64,000 nucleotides of DNA from Trichobilharzia szidati. Lineage: Eukaryota; Platyhelminthes; Trematoda; Strigeidida; Schistosomatidae. The stretch is taken from assembly GCA_944472155.2 (NCBI GenBank), contig OX235273.1, positions 841,204 through 905,203 on the forward strand, written 5' to 3'. Below the pieces are notes generated by a model that saw only the letters and a list, made by a program, of their open reading frames with translations, made no database searches and was not told where the DNA came from. Positions 27,733 to 42,414 of the stretch are shown piece by piece. Positions within the stretch are counted from its first letter, which is position 1. Each line of letters begins with the position of its first letter. A program made the position numbers and the translations under genes.

Positions 27733-29247
27733 ACGCCCGCACACCCACAACAATCACTATCAACATCAATCACATCGTCTACTCACTCAACAATCAATCA
27801 ATCACTCTCAAAACCACAACAACATACAACAAACCAGTACACGTACACCCACAGTCGAACACAACCACACAAATAAACCCACACATTCACACACACACAC
27901 ACACAAACAAAAACTCAACAGTCACAAACACTCACCACCAAAATCAACCAAAAACACGCACGAACACACACACACACACACGCATGCACACGCTCACGAT
28001 CACAATCACGCTCAGGCACACGCACAACACATACACGTACATGAACCTATTCACACAAACAGGTACACACTCAGCACGAACAATCACACAGCGCACACAC
28101 ACAAACACAACCACGCACACATGCATACATAACACAAACAATTTCTCAGTGACCACCGAAACACTCACCACTACGCAAATACTCCTCGCCACACAGACAC
28201 AGACACACAGACACACACACACACACCTATAACACACATACAAACAGCCAGGCAGGCAGGCAGGCAGGCACACACACACATACTCCCTCACAAACACACT
28301 CACTCAAACACACACGAAGAGGAGTATTTCCTTCCTGACCGAGTGTCCAACAACAAGTCTCGCCGCCACCGTTTCACTCAAAATTCCTCTCCAATCACGA
28401 CAAATGCACACTGACTATTGCCAATCTCCTCAACCAATACAAACATTCAATGCAAACGAACGCAAACTGACACGAACACAGTCAGACAACTGCAGACTAC
28501 TCATGGATAATCAATCATCTGTGTGACCACCACTCGATGTGAGAAAACACCCTTGACTACATAACAATGACAAGCTGAGTAAATTGAAGCCACTTCGCGC
28601 CACCGTCTATCTGGTCAATGCTCTATCCTATCTATCTTATTCCTTTGCGTGCCTAGTCGAACATAGGGCTTCAAGCTAGAGCTTTGAAGTTTCGATAGCA
28701 GTGATGTCCATTCTCACGCCCATCCGTCCTACTTTACCAGTCCTATTACCGGCTTAACGAGGTTTCGGAGTGCGTCGACTGGGGATCGAACCGCGAACCA
28801 CATGCGTGGTTGGCGAGCAGTCTACCGCTGCACCAACGCCGCCGTCAATGCTCACTGAGTGACATTGCAGCTGAGTAGAAAGAGACACGCATCATCGAGA
28901 TGATTATGATGATGGCGTCACGAGATGAGTGATAATATTGTGATAATATTCCAGTCTGGTGTAGTTCGGAGTGGTGATTATGCGAATAGAAGGAGGATGG
29001 GAGAGATAGAAGCGTGCGTAGTGAATGCAGTAGTGGTGTGTCGGATCGTCCACACTCAGGGGTCCCACCATGTGACGACGAGAAAGAGGCGATGGAGTGT
29101 AAATTCGGTGGTGTGACGCATAGTCTGCGACGTGTGTGGGCAGCACACACGGTGATGTCCAGACTGATGGCTTGATTTACTCGATTGTGGCGGACAAAGC
29201 AGCCTCGTGTTACTCGTGGTTGTCCGATGGGTCAAAAGCCCACCAGC

Positions 29248-29332
29248 TCCGGCGAGGCGGATTCGAACCACCGACCTAAGGATCACTGCACCAATCTACA
29301 GTCCTCCGCTCTACCAACTGAGCTATCGCCGG
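29248..29332 (-). tRNA. tRNA-Tyr (GTA) with intron, unit 20
   Basis: Consensus gene in type A unit 28667-30264 (1598 bp), which interrupts the type B run. Confidence 0.96.
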
Positions 29333-30845
29333 ACGCCCGCACACCCACAACAATCACTATCAACATCAATCACATCGTCTACTCACTCAACAATCAATCA
29401 ATCACTCTCAAAACCACAACAACATACAACAAACCAGTACACGTACACCCACAGTCGAACACAACCACACAAATAAACCCACACATTCACACACACACAC
29501 ACAAACAAAAACTCAACAGTCACAAACACTCACCACCAAAATCAACCAAAAACACGCACGAACACACACACACACACACGCATGCACACGCTCACGATCA
29601 CAATCACGCTCAGGCACACGCACAACACATACACGTACATGAACCTATTCACACAAACAGGTACACACTCAGCACGAACAATCACACACCGCACACACAA
29701 ACACAACCACGCACACATGCATACATAACACAAACAATTTCTCAGTGACCACCGAAACACTCACCACTACGCAAATACTCCTCGCCACACAGACACAGAC
29801 ACACAGACACACACACACACACCTATAACACACATACAAACAGGCAGGCAGGCAGGCAGGCAGGCACACACACACACATACTCCCTCACAAACACACTCA
29901 CTCAAACACACACGAAGAGGAGTATTTCCTTCCTGACCGAGTGTCCAACAACAAGTCTCGCCGCCACCGTTTCACTCAAAATTCCTCTCCAATCACGACA
30001 AATGCACACTGACTATTGCCAATCTCCTCAACCAATACAAACATTCAATGCAAACGAACGCAAACTGACACGAACACAGTCAGACAACTGCAGACTACTC
30101 ATGGATAATCAATCATCTGTGTGACCACCACTCGATGTGAGAAAACACCCTTGACTACATAACAATGACAAGCTGAGTAAATTGAAGCCACTTCGCGCCA
30201 CCGTCTATCTGGTCAATGCTCTATCCTATCTATCTTATTCCTTTGCGTGCCTAGTCGAACATAGGGCTTCAAGCTAGAGCTTTGAAGTTTCGATAGCAGT
30301 GATGTCCATTCTCACGCCCATCCGTCCTACTTTACCAGTCCTATTACCGGCTTAACGAGGTTTCGGAGTGCGTCGACTGGGGATCGAACCGCGAACCACA
30401 TGCGTGGTTGGCGAGCAGTCTACCGCTGCACCAACGCCGCCGTCAATGCTCACTGAGTGACATTGCAGCTGAGTAGAAAGAGACACGCATCATCGAGATG
30501 ATTATGATGATGGCGTCACGAGATGAGTGATAATATTGTGATAATATTCCAGTCTGGTGTAGTTCGGAGTGGTGATTATGCGAATAGAAGGAGGATGGGA
30601 GAGATAGAAGCGTGCGTAGTGAATGCAGTAGTGGTGTGTCGGATCGTCCACACTCAGGGGTCCCACCATGTGACGACGAGAAAGAGGCGATGGAGTGTAA
30701 ATTCGGTGGTGTGACGCATAGTCTGCGACGTGTGTGGGCAGCACACACGGTGATGTCCAGACTGATGGCTTGATTTACTCGATTGTGGCGGACAAAGCAG
30801 CCTCGTGTTACTCGTGGTTGTCCGATGGGTCAAAAGCCCACCAGC

Positions 30846-30930
30846 TCCGGCGAGGCGGATTCGAACCACCGACCTAAGGATCACTGCACCAATCTACAGT
30901 CCTCCGCTCTACCAACTGAGCTATCGCCGG
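30846..30930 (-). tRNA. tRNA-Tyr (GTA) with intron, unit 21
   Basis: Consensus gene in unit 30265-31860 (1596 bp). The unit ends with an A-to-G change (GCCGCTTCGCG) shared with the end of unit 23. Confidence 0.96.
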
Positions 30931-32441
30931 ACGCCCGCACACCCACAACAATCACTATCAACATCAATCACATCGTCTACTCACTCAACAATCAATCAAT
31001 CACTCTCAAAACCACAACAACATACAACAAACCAGTACACGTACACCCACAGTCGAACACAACCACACAAATAAACCCACACATTCACACACACACACAC
31101 ACAAACAAAAACTCAACAGTCACAAACACTCACCACCAAAATCAACCAAAAACACGCACGAACACACACACACACACACGCATGCACACGCTCACGATCA
31201 CAATCACGCTCAGGCACACGCACAACACATACACGTACATGAACCTATTCACACAAACAGGTACACACTCAGCACGAACAATCACACAGCGCACACACAC
31301 AAACACAACCACGCACACATGCATACATAACACAAACAATTTCTCAGTGACCACCGAAACACTCACCACTACGCAAATACTCCTCGCCACACAGACACAG
31401 ACACACACACACACACACCTATAACACACATACAAACAGCCAGGCAGGCAGGCAGGCAGGCACACACACACACATACTCCCTCACAAACACACTCACTCA
31501 AACACACACGAAGAGGAGTATTTCCTTCCTGACCGAGTGTCCAACAACAAGTCTAGCCGCCACCGTTTCACTCAAAATTCCTCTCCAATCACGACAAATG
31601 CACACTGACTATTGCCAATCTCCTCAACCAATACAAACATTCAATGCAAACGAACGCAAACTGACACGAACACAGTCAGACAACTGCAGACTACTCATGG
31701 ATAATCAATCATCTGTGTGACCACCACTCGATGTGAGAAAACACCCTTGACTACATAACAATGACAAGCTGAGTAAATTGAAGCCGCTTCGCGCCACCGT
31801 CTATCTGGTCAATGCTCTATCCTATCTATCTTATTCCTTTGCGTGCCTAGTCGAACATAGGGCTTCAAGCTAGAGCTTTGAAGTTTCGATAGCAGTGATG
31901 TCCATTCTCACGCCCATCCGTCCTACTTTACCAGTCCTATTACCGGCTTAACGAGGTTTCGGAGTGCGTCGACTGGGGATCGAACCGCGGACCACATGAA
32001 TGGTTGGCGAGCAGTCTACCGCTGCACCAACGCCGCCGTCAATGCTCACTGAGTGACATTGCAGCTGAGTAGAAAGAGACACGCATCATCGAGATGATTA
32101 TGATGATGGCGTCACGAGATGAGTGATAATATTGTGATAATATTCCAGTCTGGTGTAGTTCGGAGTGGTGATTATGCGAATAGAAGGAGGATGGGAGAGA
32201 TAGAAGCGTGCGTAGTGAATGCAGTAGTGGTGTGTCGGATCGTCCACACTCAGGGGTCCCACCATGTGACGACGAGAAAGAGGCGATGGAGTGTAAATTC
32301 GGTGGTGTGACGCATAGTCTGCGACGTGTGTGGGCAGCACACACGGTGATGTCCAGACTGATGGCTTGATTTACTCGATTGTGGCGGACAAAGCAGCCTC
32401 GTGTTACTCGTGGTTGTCCGATGGGTCAAAAGCCCACCAGC

Positions 32442-32526
32442 TCCGGCGAGGCGGATTCGAACCACCGACCTAAGGATCACTGCACCAATCTACAGTCCTC
32501 CGCTCTACCAACTGAGCTATCGCCGG
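32442..32526 (-). tRNA. tRNA-Tyr (GTA) with intron, unit 22
   Basis: Consensus gene in unit 31861-33460 (1600 bp). The SINE head has the CGGACCACATGAATGG variant near 31988, shared only with unit 24. Confidence 0.96.
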
Positions 32527-34041
32527 ACGCCCGCACACCCACAACAATCACTATCAACATCAATCACATCGTCTACTCACTCAACAATCAATCAATCACT
32601 CTCAAAACCACAACAACATACAACAAACCAGTACACGTACACCCACAGTCGAACACAACCACACAAATAAACCCACACATTCACACACACACACACACAA
32701 ACACAAACTCAACAGTCACAAACACTCACCACCAAAATCAACCAAAAACACGCACGAACACACACACACACACGCATGCACACGCTCACGATCACAATCA
32801 CGCTCAGGCACACGCACAACACATACACGTACATGAACCTATTCACACAAACAGGTACACACTCAGCACGAACAATCACACAGCGCACACACACAAACAC
32901 AACCACGCACACATGCATACATAACACAAACAATTTCTCAGTGACCACCGAAACACTCACCACTACGCAAATACTCCTCGCCACACAGACACAGACACAC
33001 AGACACACACACACACACCTATAACACACATACAAACAGGCAGGCAGGCAGGCAGGCAGGCACACACACACACATACTCCCTCACAAACACACTCACTCA
33101 AACACACACGAAGAGGAGTATTTCCTTCCTGACCGAGTGTCCAACAACAAGTCTCGCCGCCACCGTTTCACTCAAAATTCCTCTCCAATCACGACAAATG
33201 CACACTGACTATTGCCAATCTCCTCAACCAATACAAACATTCAATGCAAACGAACGCAAACTGACACGAACACAGTCAGACAACTGCAGACTACTCATGG
33301 ATAATCAATCATCTGTGTGACCACCACTCGATGTGAGAAAACACCCTTGACTACATAACAATGACAAGCTGAGTAAATTGAAGCCACTTCGCGCCACCGT
33401 CTATCTGGTCAATGCTCTATCCTATCTATCTTATTCCTTTGCGTGCCTAGTCGAACATAGGGCTTCAAGCTAGAGCTTTGAAGTTTCGATAGCAGTGATG
33501 TCCATTCTCACGCCCATCCGTCCTACTTTACCAGTCCTATTACCGGCTTAACGAGGTTTCGGAGTGCGTCGACTGGGGATCGAACCGCGAACCACATGCG
33601 TGGTTGGCGAGCAGTCTACCGCTGCACCAACGCCGCCGTCAATGCTCACTGAGTGACATTGCAGCTGAGTAGAAAGAGACACGCATCATCGAGATGATTA
33701 TGATGATGGCGTCACGAGATGAGTGATAATATTGTGATAATATTCCAGTCTGGTGTAGTTCGGAGTGGTGATTATGCGAATAGAAGGAGGATGGGAGAGA
33801 TAGAAGCGTGCGTAGTGAATGCAGTAGTGGTGTGTCGGATCGTCCACACTCAGGGGTCCCACCATGTGACGACGAGAAAGAGGCGATGGAGTGTAAATTC
33901 GGTGGTGTGACGCATAGTCTGCGACGTGTGTGGGCAGCACACACGGTGATGTCCAGACTGATGGCTTGATTTACTCGATTGTGGCGGACAAAGCAGCCTC
34001 GTGTTACTCGTGGTTGTCCGATGGGTCAAAAGCCCACCAGC

Positions 34042-34126
34042 TCCGGCGAGGCGGATTCGAACCACCGACCTAAGGATCACTGCACCAATCTACAGTCCTC
34101 CGCTCTACCAACTGAGCTATCGCCGG
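34042..34126 (-). tRNA. tRNA-Tyr (GTA) with intron, unit 23
   Basis: Consensus gene in unit 33461-35058 (1598 bp). CA block carries AAACAAAAACTC and CACCGCAC, the alternate markers of the dimer described in the findings. Confidence 0.96.
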
Positions 34127-35639
34127 ACGCCCGCACACCCACAACAATCACTATCAACATCAATCACATCGTCTACTCACTCAACAATCAATCAATCACT
34201 CTCAAAACCACAACAACATACAACAAACCAGTACACGTACACCCACAGTCGAACACAACCACACAAATAAACCCACACATTCACACACACACACACACAA
34301 ACAAAAACTCAACAGTCACAAACACTCACCACCAAAATCAACCAAAAACACGCACGAACACACACACACACACACGCATGCACACGCTCACGATCACAAT
34401 CACGCTCAGGCACACGCACAACACATACACGTACATGAACCTATTCACACAAACAGGTACACACTCAGCACGAACAATCACACACCGCACACACAAACAC
34501 AACCACGCACACATGCATACATAACACAAACAATTTCTCAGTGACCACCGAAACACTCACCACTACGCAAATACTCCTCGCCACACAGACACAGACACAC
34601 AGACACACACACACACACACCTATAACACACATACAAACAGGCAGGCAGGCAGGCAGGCACACACACACACATACTCCCTCACAAACACACTCACTCAAA
34701 CACACACGAAGAGGAGTATTTCCTTCCTGACCGAGTGTCCAACAACAAGTCTCGCCGCCACCGTTTCACTCAAAATTCCTCTCCAATCACGACAAATGCA
34801 CACTGACTATTGCCAATCTCCTCAACCAATACAAACATTCAATGCAAACGAACGCAAACTGACACGAACACAGTCAGACAACTGCAGACTACTCATGGAT
34901 AATCAATCATCTGTGTGACCACCACTCGATGTGAGAAAACACCCTTGACTACATAACAATGACAAGCTGAGTAAATTGAAGCCGCTTCGCGCCACCGTCT
35001 ATCTGGTCAATGCTCTATCCTATCTATCTTATTCCTTTGCGTGCCTAGTCGAACATAGGGCTTCAAGCTAGAGCTTTGAAGTTTCGATAGCAGTGATGTC
35101 CATTCTCACGCCCATCCGTCCTACTTTACCAGTCCTATTACCGGCTTAACGAGGTTTCGGAGTGCGTCGACTGGGGATCGAACCGCGGACCACATGAATG
35201 GTTGGCGAGCAGTCTACCGCTGCACCAACGCCGCCGTCAATGCTCACTGAGTGACATTGCAGCTGAGTAGAAAGAGACACGCATCATCGAGATGATTATG
35301 ATGATGGCGTCACGAGATGAGTGATAATATTGTGATAATATTCCAGTCTGGTGTAGTTCGGAGTGGTGATTATGCGAATAGAAGGAGGATGGGAGAGATA
35401 GAAGCGTGCGTAGTGAATGCAGTAGTGGTGTGTCGGATCGTCCACACTCAGGGGTCCCACCATGTGACGACGAGAAAGAGGCGATGGAGTGTAAATTCGG
35501 TGGTGTGACGCATAGTCTGCGACGTGTGTGGGCAGCACACACGGTGATGTCCAGACTGATGGCTTGATTTACTCGATTGTGGCGGACAAAGCAGCCTCGT
35601 GTTACTCGTGGTTGTCCGATGGGTCAAAAGCCCACCAGC

Positions 35640-35724
35640 TCCGGCGAGGCGGATTCGAACCACCGACCTAAGGATCACTGCACCAATCTACAGTCCTCCG
35701 CTCTACCAACTGAGCTATCGCCGG
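35640..35724 (-). tRNA. tRNA-Tyr (GTA) with intron, unit 24
   Basis: Consensus gene in unit 35059-36656 (1598 bp), with the same SINE-head variant as unit 22 and markers AAACACAAACTC and CAGCGCAC. Confidence 0.96.
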
Positions 35725-37237
35725 ACGCCCGCACACCCACAACAATCACTATCAACATCAATCACATCGTCTACTCACTCAACAATCAATCAATCACTCT
35801 CAAAACCACAACAACATACAACAAACCAGTACACGTACACCCACAGTCGAACACAACCACACAAATAAACCCACACATTCACACACACACACACACAAAC
35901 ACAAACTCAACAGTCACAAACACTCACCACCAAAATCAACCAAAAACACGCACGAACACACACACACACACACGCATGCACACGCTCACGATCACAATCA
36001 CGCTCAGGCACACGCACAACACATACACGTACATGAACCTATTCACACAAACAGGTACACACTCAGCACGAACAATCACACAGCGCACACACACAAACAC
36101 AACCACGCACACATGCATACATAACACAAACAATTTCTCAGTGACCACCGAAACACTCACCACTACGCAAATACTCCTCGCCACACAGACACAGACACAC
36201 AGACACACACACACACACCTATAACACACATACAAACAGGCAGGCAGGCAGGCAGGCACACACACACACATACTCCCTCACAAACACACTCACTCAAACA
36301 CACACGAAGAGGAGTATTTCCTTCCTGACCGAGTGTCCAACAACAAGTCTCGCCGCCACCGTTTCACTCAAAATTCCTCTCCAATCACGACAAATGCACA
36401 CTGACTATTGCCAATCTCCTCAACCAATACAAACATTCAATGCAAACGAACGCAAACTGACACGAACACAGTCAGACAACTGCAGACTACTCATGGATAA
36501 TCAATCATCTGTGTGACCACCACTCGATGTGAGAAAACACCCTTGACTACATAACAATGACAAGCTGAGTAAATTGAAGCCACTTCGCGCCACCGTCTAT
36601 CTGGTCAATGCTCTATCCTATCTATCTTATTCCTTTGCGTGCCTAGTCGAACATAGGGCTTCAAGCTAGAGCTTTGAAGTTTCGATAGCAGTGATGTCCA
36701 TTCTCACGCCCATCCGTCCTACTTTACCAGTCCTATTACCGGCTTAACGAGGTTTCGGAGTGCGTCGACTGGGGATCGAACCGCGAACCACATGCGTGGT
36801 TGGCGAGCAGTCTACCGCTGCACCAACGCCGCCGTCAATGCTCACTGAGTGACATTGCAGCTGAGTAGAAAGAGACACGCATCATCGAGATGATTATGAT
36901 GATGGCGTCACGAGATGAGTGATAATATTGTGATAATATTCCAGTCTGGTGTAGTTCGGAGTGGTGATTATGCGAATAGAAGGAGGATGGGAGAGATAGA
37001 AGCGTGCGTAGTGAATGCAGTAGTGGTGTGTCGGATCGTCCACACTCAGGGGTCCCACCATGTGACGACGAGAAAGAGGCGATGGAGTGTAAATTCGGTG
37101 GTGTGACGCATAGTCTGCGACGTGTGTGGGCAGCACACACGGTGATGTCCAGACTGATGGCTTGATTTACTCGATTGTGGCGGACAAAGCAGCCTCGTGT
37201 TACTCGTGGTTGTCCGATGGGTCAAAAGCCCACCAGC

Positions 37238-37322
37238 TCCGGCGAGGCGGATTCGAACCACCGACCTAAGGATCACTGCACCAATCTACAGTCCTCCGCT
37301 CTACCAACTGAGCTATCGCCGG
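37238..37322 (-). tRNA. tRNA-Tyr (GTA) with intron, unit 25
   Basis: Consensus gene in unit 36657-38252 (1596 bp), same CA-block markers as unit 23. Confidence 0.96.
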
Positions 37323-38833
37323 ACGCCCGCACACCCACAACAATCACTATCAACATCAATCACATCGTCTACTCACTCAACAATCAATCAATCACTCTCA
37401 AAACCACAACAACATACAACAAACCAGTACACGTACACCCACAGTCGAACACAACCACACAAATAAACCCACACATTCACACACACACACACACAAACAA
37501 AAACTCAACAGTCACAAACACTCACCACCAAAATCAACCAAAAACACGCACGAACACACACACACACACACGCATGCACACGCTCACGATCACAATCACG
37601 CTCAGGCACACGCACAACACATACACGTACATGAACCTATTCACACAAACAGGTACACACTCAGCACGAACAATCACACACCGCACACACAAACACAACC
37701 ACGCACACATGCATACATAACACAAACAATTTCTCAGTGACCACCGAAACACTCACCACTACGCAAATACTCCTCGCCACACAGACACAGACACACAGAC
37801 ACACACACACACCTATAACACACATACAAACAGCCAGGCAGGCAGGCAGGCAGGCACACACACACATACTCCCTCACAAACACACTCACTCAAACACACA
37901 CGAAGAGGAGTATTTCCTTCCTGACCGAGTGTCCAACAACAAGTCTCGCCGCCACCGTTTCACTCAAAATTCCTCTCCAATCACGACAAATGCACACTGA
38001 CTATTGCCAATCTCCTCAACCAATACAAACATTCAATGCAAACGAACGCAAACTGACACGAACACAGTCAGACAACTGCAGACTACTCATGGATAATCAA
38101 TCATCTGTGTGACCACCACTCGATGTGAGAAAACACCCTTGACTACATAACAATGACAAGCTGAGTAAATTGAAGCCACTTCGCGCCACCGTCTATCTGG
38201 TCAATGCTCTATCCTATCTATCTTATTCCTTTGCGTGCCTAGTCGAACATAGGGCTTCAAGCTAGAGCTTTGAAGTTTCGATAGCAGTGATGTCCATTCT
38301 CACGCCCATCCGTCCTACTTTACCAGTCCTATTACCGGCTTAACGAGGTTTCGGAGTGCGTCGACTGGGGATCGAACCGCGAACCACATGCGTGGTTGGC
38401 GAGCAGTCTACCGCTGCACCAACGCCGCCGTCAATGCTCACTGAGTGACATTGCAGCTGAGTAGAAAGAGACACGCATCATCGAGATGATTATGATGATC
38501 GCGTCACGAGATGAGTGATAATATTGTGATAATATTCCAGTCTGGTGTAGTTCGGAGTGGTGATTATGCGAATAGAAGGAGGATGGGAGAGATAGAAGCG
38601 TGCGTAGTGAATGCAGTAGTGGTGTGTCGGATCGTCCACACTCAGGGGTCCCACCATGTGACGACGAGAAAGAGGCGATGGAGTGTAAATTCGGTGGTGT
38701 GACGCATAGTCTGCGACGTGTGTGGGCAGCACACACGGTGATGTCCAGACTGATGGCTTGATTTACTCGATTGTGGCGGACAAAGCAGCCTCGTGTTACT
38801 CGTGGTTGTCCGATGGGTCAAAAGCCCACCAGC

Positions 38834-38918
38834 TCCGGCGAGGCGGATTCGAACCACCGACCTAAGGATCACTGCACCAATCTACAGTCCTCCGCTCTAC
38901 CAACTGAGCTATCGCCGG
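38834..38918 (-). tRNA. tRNA-Tyr (GTA) with intron, unit 26
   Basis: Consensus gene in unit 38253-39850 (1598 bp), same CA-block markers as units 22 and 24. Private GATGATCGCG change near 38499. Confidence 0.96.
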
Positions 38919-40428
38919 ACGCCCGCACACCCACAACAATCACTATCAACATCAATCACATCGTCTACTCACTCAACAATCAATCAATCACTCTCAAAAC
39001 CACAACAACATACAACAAACCAGTACACGTACACCCACAGTCGAACACAACCACACAAATAAACCCACACATTCACACACACACACACACAAACACAAAC
39101 TCAACAGTCACAAACACTCACCACCAAAATCAACCAAAAACACGCACGAACACACACACACACACACGCATGCACACGCTCACGATCACAATCACGCTCA
39201 GGCACACGCACAACACATACACGTACATGAACCTATTCACACAAACAGGTACACACTCAGCACGAACAATCACACAGCGCACACACACAAACACAACCAC
39301 GCACACATGCATACATAACACAAACAATTTCTCAGTGACCACCGAAACACTCACCACTACGCAAATACTCCTCGCCACACAGACACAGACACACAGACAC
39401 ACACACACACACCTATAACACACATACAAACAGGCAGGCAGGCAGGCAGGCACACACACACACATACTCCCTCACAAACACACTCACTCAAACACACACG
39501 AAGAGGAGTATTTCCTTCCTGACCGAGTGTCCAACAACAAGTCTCGCCGCCACCGTTTCACTCAAAATTCCTCTCCAATCACGACAAATGCACACTGACT
39601 ATTGCCAATCTCCTCAACCAATACAAACATTCAATGCAAACGAACGCAAACTGACACGAACACAGTCAGACAACTGCAGACTACTCATGGATAATCAATC
39701 ATCTGTGTGACCACCACTCGATGTGAGAAAACACCCTTGACTACATAACAATGACAAGCTGAGTAAATTGAAGCCACTTCGCGCCACCGTCTATCTGGTC
39801 AATGCTCTATCCTATCTATCTTATTCCTTTGCGTGCCTAGTCGAACATAGGGCTTCAAGCTAGAGCTTTGAAGTTTCGATAGCAGTGATGTCCATTCTCA
39901 CGCCCATCCGTCCTACTTTACCAGTCCTATTACCGGCTTAACGAGGTTTCGGAGTGCGTCGACTGGGGATCGAACCGCGAACCACATGCGTGGTTGGCGA
40001 GCAGTCTACCGCTGCACCAACGCCGCCGTCAATGCTCACTGAGTGACATTGCAGCTGAGTAGAAAGAGACACGCATCATCGAGATGATTATGATGATGGC
40101 GTCACGAGATGAGTGAGGTTGTGATAATATTCCAGTCTGGTGTAGTTCGGGGTGGTGATTATGCGAATAGAAGGAGGATGGGAGAGATAGAAGCGTGCGT
40201 AGTGAATGCAGTAGTGGTGTGTCGGATCGTCCACACTCAGGGGTCCCACCATGTGACGACGAGAAAGAGGCGATGGAGTGTAAATTCGGTGGTGTGACGC
40301 ATAGTCTGCGACGTGTGTGGGCAGCACACACGGTGATGTCCAGACTGATGGCTTGATTTACTCGATTGTGGCGGACAAAGCAGCCTCGTGTTACTCGTGG
40401 TTGTCCGATGGGTCAAAAGCCCACCAGC

Positions 40429-40513
40429 TCCGGCGAGGCGGATTCGAACCACCGACCTAAGGATCACTGCACCAATCTACAGTCCTCCGCTCTACCAACT
40501 GAGCTATCGCCGG
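40429..40513 (-). tRNA. tRNA-Tyr (GTA) with intron, unit 27
   Basis: Consensus gene in unit 39851-41437 (1587 bp), start of the distal type B run (units 27-32), with a shortened CAGG run. Confidence 0.96.
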
Positions 40514-42015
40514 ACGCCCGCACACCCACAACAATCACTATCAACATCAATCACATCGTCTACTCACTCAACAATCAATCAATCACTCTCAAAACCACAA
40601 CAACATACAACAAACCAGTACACGTACACCCACAGTCGAACACAACCACACAAATAAACCCACACATTCACACACACACACACACAAACAAAAACTCAAC
40701 AGTCACAAACACTCACCACCAAAATCAACCAAAAACACGCACGAACACACACACACACACACGCATGCACACGCTCACGATCACAATCACGCTCAGGCAC
40801 ACGCACAACACATACACGTACATGAACCTATTCACACAAACAGGTACACACTCAGCACGAACAATCACACAGCGCACACACACAAACACAACCACGCACA
40901 CATGCATACATAACACAAACAATTTCTCAGTGACCACCGAAACACTCACCACTACGCAAATACTCCTCGCCACACAGACACAGACACACAGACACACACA
41001 CACACACCTATAACACACATACAAACAGGCAGGCAGGCAGGCACACACACATACTCCCTCACAAACACACTCACTCAAACACACACGAAGAGGAGTATTT
41101 CCTTCCTGACCGAGTGTCCAACAACAAGTCTCGCCGCCACCGTTTCACTCAAAATTCCTCTCCAATCACGACAAATGCACACTGACTATTGCCAATCTCC
41201 TCAACCAATACAAACATTCAATGCAAACGAACGCAAACTGACACGAACACAGTCAGACAACTGCAGACTACTCATGGATAATCAATCATCTGTGTGACCA
41301 CCACTCGATGTGAGAAAACACCCTTGACTACATAACAATGACAAGCTGAGTAAATTGAAGCCACTTCGCGCCACCGTCTATCTGGTCAATGCTCTATCCT
41401 ATCTATCTTATTCCTTTGCGTGCCTAGTCGAACATAGGGCTTCAAGCTAGAGCTTTGAAGTTTCGATAGCAGTGATGTCCATTCTCACGCCCATCCGTCC
41501 TACTTTACCAGTCCTATTACCGGCTTAACGAGGTTTCGGAGTGCGTCGACTGGGGATCGAACCGCGAACCACATGCGTGGTTGGCGAGCAGTCTACCGCT
41601 GCACCAACGCCGCCGTCAATGCTCACTGAGTGACATTGCAGCTGAGTAGAAAGAGACACGCATCATCGAGATGATTATGATGATGGCGTCACGAGATGAG
41701 TGAGGTTGTGATAATATTCCAGTCTGGTGTAGTTCGGGGTGGTGATTATGCGAATAGAAGGAGGATGGGAGAGATAGAAGCGTGCGTAGTGAATGCAGTA
41801 GTGGTGTGTCAGATCGTCCACACTCAGGGGTCCCACCATGTGACGACGAGAAAGAGGCGATGGAGTGTAAATTCGGTGGTGTGACGCATAGTCTGCGACG
41901 TGTGTGGGCAGCACACACGGTGATGTCCAGACTGATGGCTTGATTTACTCGATTGTGGCGGACAAAGCAGCCTCGTGTTACTCGTGGTTGTCCGATGGGT
42001 CAAAAGCCCACCAGC

Positions 42016-42100
42016 TCCGGCGAGGCGGATTCGAACCACCGACCTAAGGATCACTGCACCAATCTACAGTCCTCCGCTCTACCAACTGAGCTATCGCCGG
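42016..42100 (-). tRNA. tRNA-Tyr (GTA) with intron, unit 28
   Basis: Consensus gene in unit 41438-43306 (1869 bp). The palindromic insertion at 42145 begins 44 bp upstream of the tRNA start and so replaces its normal distal 5' flank; the first 44 bp of flank are kept. Confidence 0.95.
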
Positions 42101-42144
42101 ACGCCCGCACACCCACAACAATCACTATCAACATCAATCACATC

Positions 42145-42414
42145 AAATAAAGTATAATTATATTTTAATAGTTTACACACAATGATAAGTTTTGTTATTG
42201 GTAATATTTCGAGCAAAATTACTGCCCGTGTTCACACCAGTGTTGGAATTGTTTGATTCCGAATCAAACAATTCCAACACTGGTGTGAACACGGGCAGTA
42301 ATTTTGCTCGAAATATTACCAATAACAAAACTTATCATTGTGTGTAAACTATTAAAATATAATTATACTTTATTTGATCTAATCCACAATGCTCAAACTT
42401 TTTACTGATATTAA
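42145..42414. mobile_element. Palindromic insertion in unit 28, probably PLE-derived
   Basis: A perfect inverted repeat with 115-bp arms (42145-42259 and 42261-42375) and a single-base spacer (42260). It is followed by a 39-nt tail and flanked by a 12-bp direct repeat of the target, ATCAATCACATC (42133-42144 and 42415-42426). The uninterrupted site is visible in the neighbouring units. The arms share a degenerate block with the inverted terminal segments at 53334 and 54242 (GGTAATATT, then TTCGAGCA, AATT and ACTGC in the same order), so the insertion may be two pLTR copies of a Penelope-like element with a target duplication. No coding potential. An assembly or template-switch artefact is the alternative. 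Confidence 0.8.
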
